A stretch of DNA of 64,000 nt from NCBI GenBank assembly GCA_030340625.1, contig JAOPHQ010006635.1:1-64000 (forward strand). Direction: 5' to 3'. Source of the DNA: Merluccius polli. Lineage: Eukaryota > Chordata > Actinopteri > Gadiformes > Merlucciidae. Below the pieces are notes generated by a model. That model was not told where the DNA came from. It made no database searches and worked only from the letters and a program-made list of their open reading frames with translations. Shown here piece after piece: positions 18,081-28,101 of the stretch (positions within the stretch are counted from its first letter, which is position 1; each line of letters starts with the position of its first letter). Both the position numbers and the translations under genes were made by a program.

Positions 18081-18487
18081 ACGTGCTTGTGTGTGTGTGC
18101 GCGCATTCACGTAGGCAAGGCATGGGGAGGAAAAGTTTTCCCTGCATGTGAGCAGCAGCAGCAGCTCCTGAAGCTCAGCCTCCCCACAGGATCACTGCAT
18201 GTCAGGCTGACGGAGCACCAGACACTTGGAAAACTTCAGGAGCAAATCAGTGTTTTTTTTAAATATATATTTATACACATCTATATATATAAAACACAAG
18301 ACTAAGACAAGCATGTGCGCAGACTGCCCCAACACTTCCCGGGACGACGACGACGGCGACACCATCATCATCTGTCCGGCGCTGCGCTCCGGGGAGACGG
18401 ACCGGCGGTCCCGCCGCGTCCTCCTCCCGCCGCCGCCTCTGCCGCCTCCTCTGCCGCCACCTCTCCCTCCGCCTCTGGTGGCGGCAG
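16541..18487. other. spacer and pdzrn4 upstream intron, no exon seen
   Basis: The stretch has a C run (17,742-17,765), a GT array (18,049-18,080), and a CAG-rich patch near 18,150. From 18,415 to 18,485 the plus strand is almost pure pyrimidine with G spacers (CCGCCTCTGCCGCC type). That tract gives an apparent polyproline reading but is better read as the tract before the acceptor at 18,486-18,487. I looked for a RING-finger exon (Cys-x2-Cys ... Cys-Gly-His) and saw none. Confidence 0.5.
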
Positions 18488-18732
18488 ACCACCGCTGCCT
18501 GGAGGCGCTCCGGCTGCGCGTCTGCCGCGCGGAGCGCAGGAGCGCGTCGCTGCAGCGCGACGCCCGCGCGGCGCGGCTGCGCTGGGCCCGCAGGGAGCAG
18601 CTCCTGGGGGCCAGGCTGGCCTCGCTGCGGGCCGAGGCGCAGCTCGCCGCGCTGGGCTACCAGCGGCGGCTGCGGCTCTGCATGCTGGACGTCGGCGGCC
18701 ACGCGGATCCACAGGTGGTGGACTTCTGCACG
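18488..18732 (+). CDS. pdzrn4: pdzrn4 exon: coiled coil before PDZ1
   Basis: PDZRN4 (LNX4) belongs to the RING - TRAF-type zinc finger - coiled coil - PDZ - PDZ family of E3 ubiquitin ligases and scaffolds. This GC-rich exon starts in phase 1 after a roughly 70-nt pyrimidine-rich tract and ggcag, and ends in phase 0 before gtgagg. It encodes DHRCLEALRLRV, an Arg/Ala/Leu-rich helix, then RREQLLGARLASLRAEAQL and AALGYQRRL. That series aligns with the family segment of the form RREKxLLAQL...QLTAxRYQ just before PDZ1. An alternative donor exists at 18,715 (CCACAG/gtggtg). Location next to CNTN1 on the same strand supports PDZRN4 over PDZRN3. An upstream ATG at 18,313 is in frame, but the residues between look like translated splice tract. 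Confidence 0.68.
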
Positions 18733-18763
18733 GTGAGGAGGAGGGGGACCACTTGGGGCCTGC

Positions 18764-18811
18764 AGGTCCAGAATGATGCATGGGCAAAGTTGGAGTACAT
18801 TTAAAAAAAAA

Positions 18812-18898
<87 letters not shown>

Positions 18899-18968
18899 AG
18901 ATATAGGGCCTGCTTGCAGCATGCATTATTTAACAGCAGGTCCAGATGCATGGGCAAAGTTGGAGTAC

Positions 18969-19049
<81 letters not shown>

Positions 19050-19060
19050 ATATGTCCAGA
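18764..19060 (+). repeat. tandem duplication containing two (TA)n arrays
   Basis: The flank GATGCATGGGCAAAGTTGGA, followed by GTACAT, occurs at about 18,776 and again at 18,946. Each copy is followed by a (TA)n tract (18,825-18,896 and 18,975-19,046) and by TCCAGATATAGG. It begins about 30 bp after the pdzrn4 donor. Confidence 0.85.
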
Positions 19061-19083
19061 TATAGGCTGTCAAATCTTGTATT

Positions 19084-19544
19084 ATAATAGTAGCTAAGCA
19101 CACCTTATAAATCATCTGAAATCTTGGTTCCATAATGTATGTATGGTGTTTATAGGATATTTAACATAGCCTACATATTAGGTTAGTTAGCTTTTCTGTT
19201 CTGTTAGTTGAGTGATGCCCAAAGTCTCCTCCAGGCGTCCTCCCTCCATCTCCAAGTAACCTTGTTGGCTTCCAGCCCACATCTCTCATTGTTCTGACTT
19301 CACGCATAATAGTAGCTAAGCAAACCTTATAAATAATCTGAAATCTTGGTTCCATCATGCATGTGGTGTTTATAGGGTATTTATTGTAGCCTAATTATTA
19401 GGTTAGGGTTATAGCTGTCGTTTTTTTCTGTTCTGTTAGTTGAGTGATGCCCCAAAGTCTCCTTCAGGCATCCTCCCTCCGTCTCCCCAAGTAAAGTTGT
19501 TGACTTCCACCCCGCATCTCTCATTGTCATGGCTCCACGCATCA
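19084..19544 (+). repeat. tandem duplication, two units of about 220-240 bp
   Basis: Unit 1 (19,084-19,305) and unit 2 (19,306 to about 19,544) both begin ATAATAGTAGCTAAGCA. They share the blocks GAAATCTTGGTTCCAT, TTCTGTTCTGTTAGTTGAGT, GATGCCC(C)AAAGTCTCC, and CATCTCTCATTG in the same order. Unit 2 ends at the acceptor of the proposed 72-bp exon. Confidence 0.88.
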
Positions 19545-19545
19545 G

Positions 19546-19617
19546 GGTGACCCCGGGACGGCCGGCGAGACGACCCCGCGCGCAGACGGGACGGAGGAAC
19601 GAGAGGAAGCGCCCGAG
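19546..19617 (+). CDS. pdzrn4: probable pdzrn4 exon, 72 bp
   Basis: The block lies between ccacgcatcag and a consensus donor GAG/gtaagg. It is exactly 24 codons in phase 0 at both ends, so it joins the previous exon (phase 0 end) without breaking the frame. It encodes a Gly/Glu/Thr-rich linker (GDPGTAGETTPRADG, then EEREEAPE). In PDZRN proteins a short Gly/Glu linker joins the coiled coil to PDZ1, which suits this position. The acceptor lies inside a 230-bp tandem duplication whose first copy lacks the CAG. Linkers are poorly conserved, so homology cannot confirm it. Confidence 0.45.
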
Positions 19618-21683
19618 GTAAGGCGAACACCACGCTGTGTGCATCCGGGGTCCACGCCGGCGCCAGCCACGTTTCAGGCCATCCCCGCTTTCCAAGTACC
19701 TCTCTCCGCCTCCCATCTCCCAAACCCAAAGTATCTCTTGTGGACGGAAGCAGTCGGTGCCTTTTCGATTTCTTTGGAAAGTACCCTACGTTGTAATTAT
19801 TAGTATTAACATTCCTGGTGGCTATTATATTTTATTAACGTCCAAATACCTACCACACCACGCACACTGTTGTGAGTCATGGCTTGATTGCTGATATGGA
19901 TTTGGAGGAGTTTTTTGTTTTCTAACACGGTCACGCTTCACAGGCACATCCCCTGCTGGAAGTCTTTGTGCAAATATTGGGTTTTGCATTGCGATTGTCA
20001 GTGTTTAATATGTTGTTGAATGAGGCGAAGGTCTGGCACACGGAAGTTCATGGGAAGTGATGGAAAGTGTCGGGTTGCTGTTTGGCCTCCGGCGTTTTGC
20101 TCTGTGTTTGCGTGTCCGGAATATGAATGACTGTCATCATTTTGTTTTCGTTGCAATTATGTCGTAACGAATAATTACGACGATTTGAATGATTACAAAA
20201 ACCAACATCTTTAGAAGATACGCGAAGCACACACTGCTTTTTAGGTCATGAACGGCGTTAACGTGTCGACTACACCATTTTAATAAAGGTTTAGACCGGA
20301 TCAGAACAGTCTCTTGTGTCCTGTTCATTCAGGGGTCCACTCACCGTCCTGCAAACCATCTGACTTCAAAGCACAAGGCGGGGTGGGGGAAGGCCAGCGA
20401 CGCCTGTCAGAGCAGCCATCTTGGGTTTTTTGTGTGTTTTTGTCCATAGTTGAGGTGAGGGATGGACTCTGATCTGGTCTCTTGGTCTCAGGAGATCTGG
20501 TGTCAGTTTTTGGACATGTCCTCCATAGAGGTCTTGCGGGCGGGGTCCTCTCTTCGGGGGATAGCGGGGGGTCAGTGTCAGCGGATCATTTTTCACTTTC
20601 CACCGTGTTTGGCATCCCAAACTTAGTGTTGGGCTTATGGTGTTGGGCAGTGAGTGCAAACAAGAAACACAGCAATGTTGAACGTTGACACCTATTGCAA
20701 GTCATTTTAAAAATGGTACAAAGGACCGGCCAGATAGGTCTCCCTATAGACTGTATTCACATACAAGCTCTCGGCATTTTGTGAGAAAAATACCGTTGTG
20801 AAGGTAAGAACTGCTGGAAAGTAACACAAAGGCGATCAGTTGGCTGTTGGGGTTGAGGTGTTGTAAAGAAAATAGCTTGAAGTAATGGTAGGGACAACCG
20901 TTTTGTTGCACCCTCATCATGATGGATATTCAAAAGTAATGAATAGACTAAACATAAGTAAGGGCGCATTAAGGGTTTTATTTTTCAGTTCAAGTGAATC
21001 ATTATGGAAAGATCTGCATTATGGATCTCCCTGTCAAGTCTAATAAGAAAGAAATAAAACCTCCTGTGGGAGTGTGCTATTATTATTTCTGACCAGCAGC
21101 AACGTGGTGTTTAGTTCAAACCGTGGGTGAGGTGAAATGGGCTTAATTACGCCAACGGTCGCATGAAGTACGTCTAATTTCCCGCTGCATGCTGGGAGTG
21201 GGATAGGTTCACTCGTGATTAATGAGGAAAGTGGTTTTGCTCACTGTTACCAAAACACGTCTATTTCCAGACCTCAGCTCTTAGCCTAAAAAAACCCCCA
21301 ACACTAATGCCTTTTTAATAGTTCTCGCACTACTATTACCGGCTTTTGCTTCCCAAATAGATTTTACTACACCGTGGGGATCTTCACCAAACAAGGTTAA
21401 GTGGTTTTTCTTTGGACGTTAGTGGGAGTTGACTTTGTTTGGCGGAAAAGGGAGGTTGGCTTTGCATCGGTGTGAATGAAACGGTGTTTGCGCAGCTTAT
21501 TGAGAGGCGTCTGAGGAGACGTTTTTGATTTACCGTGTTCTCCTTTAAGTGCTGGATAGAGATGTCTTATTGGTTGATTTAGTTTTATTAAGTTTTGACT
21601 TTTAAAGTGGCAACACCTCACTCAATTTCCATTTGGCTCACATCCTATGGTTGGCCGGTGGGTTTGAATGTTCTGGATACAAT

Positions 21684-21848
21684 GGGCCTTATTCACCTGG
21701 CGGCCATCGTGGTTCACTGACATCTACTATATATGGGGATGATAAACATTGTGCAACACAAACCCTCAGATTTGAACCCATCGCTTTGGCATTTAGTTTT
21801 GTTCAGAACCAAGATGAAACCAAGATGGCCGCCAGGTGAATTAGGCCC
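21684..21848. mobile_element. inverted-repeat element (MITE-like)
   Basis: The left arm GGGCCTTATTCACCTGGCGG (continuing CCATC) is mirrored at the right by GATGGCCGCCAGGTGAAT followed by TAGGCCC. The 165-bp element has no coding capacity. Confidence 0.8.
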
Positions 21849-23947
21849 ACAGCGGTTCAAACGAGTGGCTACTGATCGTCCATCAGCACTCATCCCTGTG
21901 CAGACACACCCGGGTTGACTGACGTCTTTGTCGCTGCAATTACGTGTGCAAATCCCGAATCAATCAACTGCCATGTCAACGTTGAAAGTCTCGCCCAAGG
22001 ACAAAGCGAAAGGTAAAGACAAATGTTTAATTTCTCTGCAGGGGTCCTTTCCATAATGTTGACAGACACATATTAATAATCTGAGCCTGTCAGCGGCAAA
22101 ACAACACTTTTAAAGGATTGACGGGGCGCCCTATAGCTCTATAGTTTTATATTACTGCCCGCTTTGCTCGCTCAACACTGGAACAATTGCAGAAAATAAT
22201 GGGAAAATAGAGGTTGAGAATTGCCTCGGTTATCCTTTAAACTTTAGAAGTACTTTAGAAGAGAGAGCGGGTTTGACGTGACGAACATTCAGGCCTTTGC
22301 ACCTGTCTGAATGGAAACTCGGTGTGGCGCTGCCTCTCTAATGGATGGATGGAGGAGCAGGGAGAAAGGGCGGGGGGGGGGGTTGGGTATCGGTTTCATC
22401 AAAATTCAATGTTGTGTGACAGCGGAGATGTGGGGAAGCGCCGCCTGTTTTGTTTGGGCGCCATAACAAAACGCGACGGGGGGAGATTGGTGTGCGCCGC
22501 CGAGAGAAAAGGGAGATTTATGACCTCTGCTTTCATGTTTGCTGATTGGATTTTTTTTTTTTTTTTTTGTTTTCTCGTCTTGCGTTAGCGGATCAGAGGG
22601 AAGTCTGTACATGCAGGCGGTGATTACTGATGAACAACTGTCATATCCACTGTGTGCATGCGGAGACGCGTAAAGTATAAAGCAAACAGATATTTAATAA
22701 TCCTCGACTTTGTCTGATGAGGATGTGCGATCGCATACTAATTCCAATATCCTGATATCCTTCCGGGAGTTTCGACGCGTCACGCCTTATTACCTTAGAG
22801 TTGAGGAACACAAATAAGTCCTTTTTAGTTGATTTCAAGATGGAAATTACTCCGTCTGGGGGTCCCAGTCCCAACATGTGTACAAGTCATGTTTCCTGAA
22901 AATAACCGCCTGGAGATATTTTGTCTAGCGTTTCCTTCTCTGCTCTGTTGGGTTCGTCAATTACCCAGAATACACAGCGGTAACATTTTGTCCTCCCAAG
23001 TTGTACAAAGGGACACACACATTTACCGTCATTATACAGTTGCCATGGGCCCATATCGCCAAGAACACATTTTACTTTTGGTTCATTTACGGGCCATTGT
23101 ACCACTGAATAGAGACACCTTAACACAGCGATAAGCACAATAAACATAGTACACACACACACACACACACATTTGATGTCTAATTGACTCTCGACTTTAC
23201 TCCCGACTTGTAATGCCTTAATGCTATAAGAGAATTCATTAGTTGCGAGGAATGTTCAATATGTTGCCGGTGCTGTTTTGGTTTGGCTCACCGCATGTTA
23301 TTCCAAGGCAGTGGGGCTTGCGGCCGCGCATTAACTGACAGCTGTTGAGATTAGCGTTTGATTCCTGAGGTCTTAAAGTGGACCCTACCTGCACACAGCC
23401 GTGTGTGCGTGTGTGTGTGTGTGTGTGCGTGCGTGAAGGCCGCCCCCCGATTCACTTCTGTTGTTTTAGGCACGGAGGTGTGAAAATAAAAAAAAAATCG
23501 GTTCCACTAGACGGGAGGACCACCGAGTTCGTACAAAGGGAAGCATTCTGGGTAATTCTGGGTCCCTACCTGCTGAAAAGGCCCTTTCAGAAAGTGGATT
23601 TGAGGACTTGGCTCGCCCGGCCCCGTGTGAGGTTGGAAAGGAATTTACACAGCATGCACGGCTCTCGATAGGAACATAAATAAACCGGGGCTAATACATA
23701 TGTCAATAATGACTTCCTGAAGTTTATTAAGTGACGTTTTTTCGCGCCTCGATGAAGAGGTTAATTCCCCGGCTGTAATCGTCCACGCAAAACACCTGCT
23801 TATCATTAAGCTGTGCAGCTGGCCGGTTCTCCAACTCCTTTTGTACGCGTGTGTGTCCAACTCCTTCAGCCGCGTGTGTGTCCAAATTGAGCATGCAAAA
23901 AAAAAAAAATATATATATATATATGAATAGAAATTAAATTAGAAATA

Positions 23948-23948
<1 letters not shown>

Positions 23949-24001
<53 letters not shown>
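23949..24001 (+). repeat. (CA)n microsatellite
   Basis: CA tract of about 50 bp, preceded by an (AT) tract at 23,910-23,924. Confidence 0.95.
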
Positions 24002-24003
<2 letters not shown>

Positions 24004-24170
24004 GGGGCTGGGCTTGATTTTTTTAATCCAATGCACCCAAGACTTCCTCTCGCATGGTCCTCCTGAGGACCAGCAGCAGGCCTCTCTCTCTCCTCTAGCC
24101 GGTGTCAAGTCCTCACAAGGCCGGATGACGACGTCTGCAATAGATGTGGCGGAGGAGGTGAACTCAAACG

Positions 24171-24497
24171 CCCCCCCCCCCCCCCCCCCCCCACGTAGGC
24201 ACCGGTATAACCACGTCAGGTCCTTTTTTGAGTCCCTGGTGTTGTCCCTTGGTGAGTGACCTCACTCCAACAACAACCACGCTGTTGGAGTGATTACTCT
24301 CACATGTGACCACACACACACACACAGCTGACACACAGGAGTCGCCACTAGTCTTTGTTGTCTGTGGTGGCGTGCGAGGCAGTACCCCCGCCCCCCCCCC
24401 CCCCCCCCCCCCCCCCCCCCACCCCCCACAAACACACAGGCCCCCATGTAACCGAACACTCCCGACGGCGAGCTTCCCCCCCCCCCCCCCCCCCCCC
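24171..24497 (+). repeat. cluster of three poly-C runs
   Basis: C runs at 24,171-24,192, 24,389-24,421 and 24,477-24,497, with a short CA tract between them. Confidence 0.93.
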
Positions 24498-24709
24498 GAC
24501 CATGCCTTGATGAAGGCTAGATCCCCGCGGTCGGCCCTGGGCTTCCCACGGTCCCTCCGCCGCAGGAGGGACGGTTCGCCGGCGGTGACCCGGCTGCTTT
24601 TGAACTTAAATGTGTATCTGCTGATTTCCTCCGCGGGGCTCGATAAACATGTGGTTTAACCTACAGCTGCAACAAGTAGATTAGAGTGCAGGCGCTGAGT
24701 CAGCAGGAG

Positions 24710-24711
<2 letters not shown>

Positions 24712-24754
<43 letters not shown>

Positions 24755-24780
24755 CCCACACATACACACACACACACACA
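24712..24780 (+). repeat. (CA)n microsatellite
   Basis: Two CA tracts split by ACATCCCACACATA. Confidence 0.93.
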
Positions 24781-25347
24781 AGAAAGCTTGCGGCTCCATC
24801 TGTGCTGTCAGTGCCGCCTGCTGTAGAAGTACACTGAGGTTAAGATGTGGTGAGGGCAGCCTGTGATGATGATGATGTGTGTTTATGCCGCTGTGCCATG
24901 ATATTGTCCTACTTAGAGACACACCCACACCCACACACACACACACAGCCAGAGCGTGTGACTGCAGAACTAAACTCCTTTCTGTTGAATTAATCCCTTG
25001 TGTTCACAAACGCTGAATCATGTGAGCTTGAAAGATTCATCAAGGCCCTTTTTTTCCCCTCATAAAGCTGAGCATCGTCACGTTCGTTTGCATTTTTTTC
25101 TAAAGACCGAACAACTCATCCCACTCCCTACAACCATTAAAAAAAACAACAACAACCTGCGAACCTGTCCCTCCGCGGTCGCCTGAGCGTACACGGCATG
25201 TTCGACTTCGGTTCTGAGACCGCTGTGCGCTGCCAGCAGATGGGAGGATTAGGTGCTGAGTGATGCGGGGCCAGAGGCTGCTGGTCCGGCCCACACCAGT
25301 AGACCTGCTTCCTGTAGAGTGAGGGGACACAGAGGGTCATTAGGTGG

Positions 25348-25381
25348 GAGGGGGGGGGGTGGGGGGGGGGGGGGGGGGGGG
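25348..25381 (+). repeat. poly-G run
   Basis: G run with a single T; the only long G-strand run near the C-strand cluster at 24.2-24.5 kb. Confidence 0.93.
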
Positions 25382-25574
25382 AGATCAGCATGTATCGTAT
25401 GCAAGGTGTGGCTAGTTAGATGTGATTAACAAACACCTGTCTGTATAGTCGCCTGCCAAGCGAAGGAATAGAACATTTGCTGACTGGTGACATTTGTCTT
25501 TTTCATCTGGAAGACATGCTTGTTGGGAATGCTGCTAAAAATATACAGACATTAGGATGACGTATGTGTGCCAA

Positions 25575-25660
25575 TGCACAGAAATACAGGGCAAGGGGTT
25601 TGATTCCCCCATTACCCACGATAAAAAATGTATGCACAAATGGCAGTACTTTATCGGTCC
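25575..25660 (+). mobile_element. SINE fragment
   Basis: A box-B-like GGGTTTGATTCCCCCATTAC is followed by CATAAAAATGTATGCA-like text (here GATAAAAAATGTATGCAC), an arrangement typical of fish tRNA-SINE bodies. Head and tail are not clear. Confidence 0.4.
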
Positions 25661-26320
25661 TCAACTGGGAAACGTAAGTGCTTACGGTTTGCATTCCAGT
25701 ATGGAGACCTGTTCACACACTCCCTGTCCAACGGCGCGGCGTGAAGAAGGCTCTTCTCGATGCGCGGAGCGAGGGCCTTGTGTGGAGAAAGCCCTCCCCT
25801 TATACCCGCACGAGGGAAACTTACCTTTCCTTCAAGCGGCAAAACACGCTCTTCTCTTTCCCACGTGGAACATGGGGGTGCGTTCGCCTTCAGTAACGGC
25901 GAACGGCGGAGGCGATTGGCCCGTCTGGGTTTTGTGACGTGTGCGGTAATGGCCGGTGACAGGCTAAGTGCCTGTTGTTGACTGCCTGATTCCCTTCCCT
26001 CCTCTCTCTCTCCTGTTGGGTGTGTTGGGTGTCCTCTGACGGATGTGTTTTTAATTAAGCTAATGAGCTTCCAGAGGAATGGGAATGGGAATATTCATTT
26101 TCTAATTGCCGCTGGGTTACGGATACGAGTGTTTGGATCGTGATGCTTTTATAACACCAGATGCGGAAATCAATTATGTTTTATGGCGTTAAAGGACTTC
26201 TACATTACTTTTTTTGGTAATCATAGGATTGCACATTTGGAATCATAAACTCTGGATACTGGTTTATGCAGTATTAGTTTTAAGTCTATAAACTCAAATG
26301 TACCGTAAACCATTGCTGCC

Positions 26321-26348
26321 ATTGTGTGTGTGTGTGCGCGTGCATGCA

Positions 26349-26387
<39 letters not shown>

Positions 26388-26451
26388 TAGTGTGTGTGTG
26401 CATGTGTGCGTGCGTGCGTGTGTGTGTGTGTGTGTGCGCGCGCGTGCGCAC
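26321..26451 (+). repeat. (GT)n with GC steps
   Basis: Compound GT/GC/CATG array of 130 bp. Confidence 0.93.
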
Positions 26452-27641
26452 CCGGTAATGCTCATATACGTCAGTGTTGTCTGCCTCATTTCCCCCTAAC
26501 TGGTCATTATGCAAGGTAGCTGATTGTGTGGGTGTGTACGTGTGTGCGTGTGTGGGTGTGGGTGTGTCTCTCCCTCGCTTTTGGACCACAGCTGTTGCGG
26601 AGTATCATGCAAATCTCCAATCTCCGTTAGACCTCAGGAGCTTTTAACGGATGGAAAAATAAAGAGGGCAATCACACACACGGCGGAGGTGTGATTGCAG
26701 AGGTGATCCAGCAGGTGGCAGAAAACACACACTATGCAGTCTCCAGTTCCCAGGACGCCTGTAACACCGTGGAGCCAGTGTGGTTATTGATTATTTAAGA
26801 TATTTAGCTAATGAATGACAGTCACACATTTTATTTATAATGTCGTTCATCATTCGTTTCCCCCCACGGTCGTACTCAGCTTGTCCTTACATGATTGGAT
26901 TTAGGAAAAAAACTTCACCGAGAGATATCATTATTCATAACCATATTCTGTTTTCATGTTCCCATGTAAGCCCACCACTTCTGTGTCTACATTCACACCA
27001 ACCTACTTTTCGCTCTTTGAATTTCTGTGAAAATCCTCAAAATGGTGTTATACAAATATAATAACATCAAATATCCCCCTGGGCTCTGCATTAGCAGCAC
27101 AGTACATCTTCAAATAGCAGAGCGCCGGCCTTAGGCTCGTACATCGCGATGTCACATCGCAATGACCGCCGCCATTTTGGGAGCATAGGAGCTTTGTGAT
27201 GTTAGTTATTATGGTGGTGGTAGTGATGCTTTTTGGTCATTTTCTATTTAATGAATTGTGAAATTATCATTGTCATTATGGGAAGACATTGTTGTGTTAG
27301 AAACTGCCACAGTGTTTATCATACGTGTATAAGACGTGGCAAAACAAAGTTTTCATTAACCGAGGTTACAGTGTAATTGTTCATGTTATGTTCATCTTAC
27401 AGTACACCAACTCTCTTGAGTCATCTCGATATGGCGTAGTATCGCCAGCAAAAAAATCCCATGATGCATTCTCTCTCTCTCTCTCTCCTCCCCCCCCCTC
27501 CCTCCCTCCCTCCGTGAATTCCTCTCCTCGCATTTTTACAGTCTGCACAGGACTCCCATCGTACGCCGGCTCCATCTCTCCCCCACTTCAAAGCGTGTTG
27601 TTGGCAATGCAGCACACTGTTGTACCTCATCTCTCTCCTCT

Positions 27642-27670
27642 CATCCCCCCCCCCCCCCCCCCCCCCCCAC
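27642..27670 (+). repeat. poly-C run
   Basis: C run ending in CACACACTG. Confidence 0.93.
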
Positions 27671-28012
27671 ACACTGTATGGATCATCTAAAAGCCATTCT
27701 CACTCCATCTCTTCTTGCATGTACGTGTTTGTTGGCAGGTATCATTGATCTTATAGCGATCCCCATCACACAGCCATGGTATACAGACTTATAGAAATAA
27801 CAGAAAGTAGCCGGGAGTTGATCCGGTGCGCCCGGGATCTGCGCTAACGACTCCCCGTTAAGGACGGTTCCCGCGGGAACGCCGCGGATCTACACAACAA
27901 ACAAGTAATGGCGTCTATATATAGTTGAAGACAAAAACAACATGATCTTACTCGGCGTCCCTCCTACTCCACACACCATCCTTTTCACGATTTCTCTCTG
28001 CCAAACACACTC

Positions 28013-28013
28013 C

Positions 28014-28099
<86 letters not shown>
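28013..28099 (+). repeat. (CA)n microsatellite
   Basis: Longest pure CA tract in the window, about 85 bp. Confidence 0.96.

Positions 28100-28101
<2 letters not shown>

Noticed and set aside
18271..18957. Long minus-strand frames opposite the pdzrn4 exon
   Set aside because: They are shadows of a GC-rich exon, of Arg/Pro/Ala-rich composition, and continue into TA repeats.
18773..19133. Open frames of Ile-Tyr repeats on both strands
   Set aside because: They are translations of (TA)n arrays; no splice or start context and no family similarity.
28013..28099. CRISPR-like regular repeats in CA arrays
   Set aside because: These are dinucleotide repeats without unique spacers, in a vertebrate genome.
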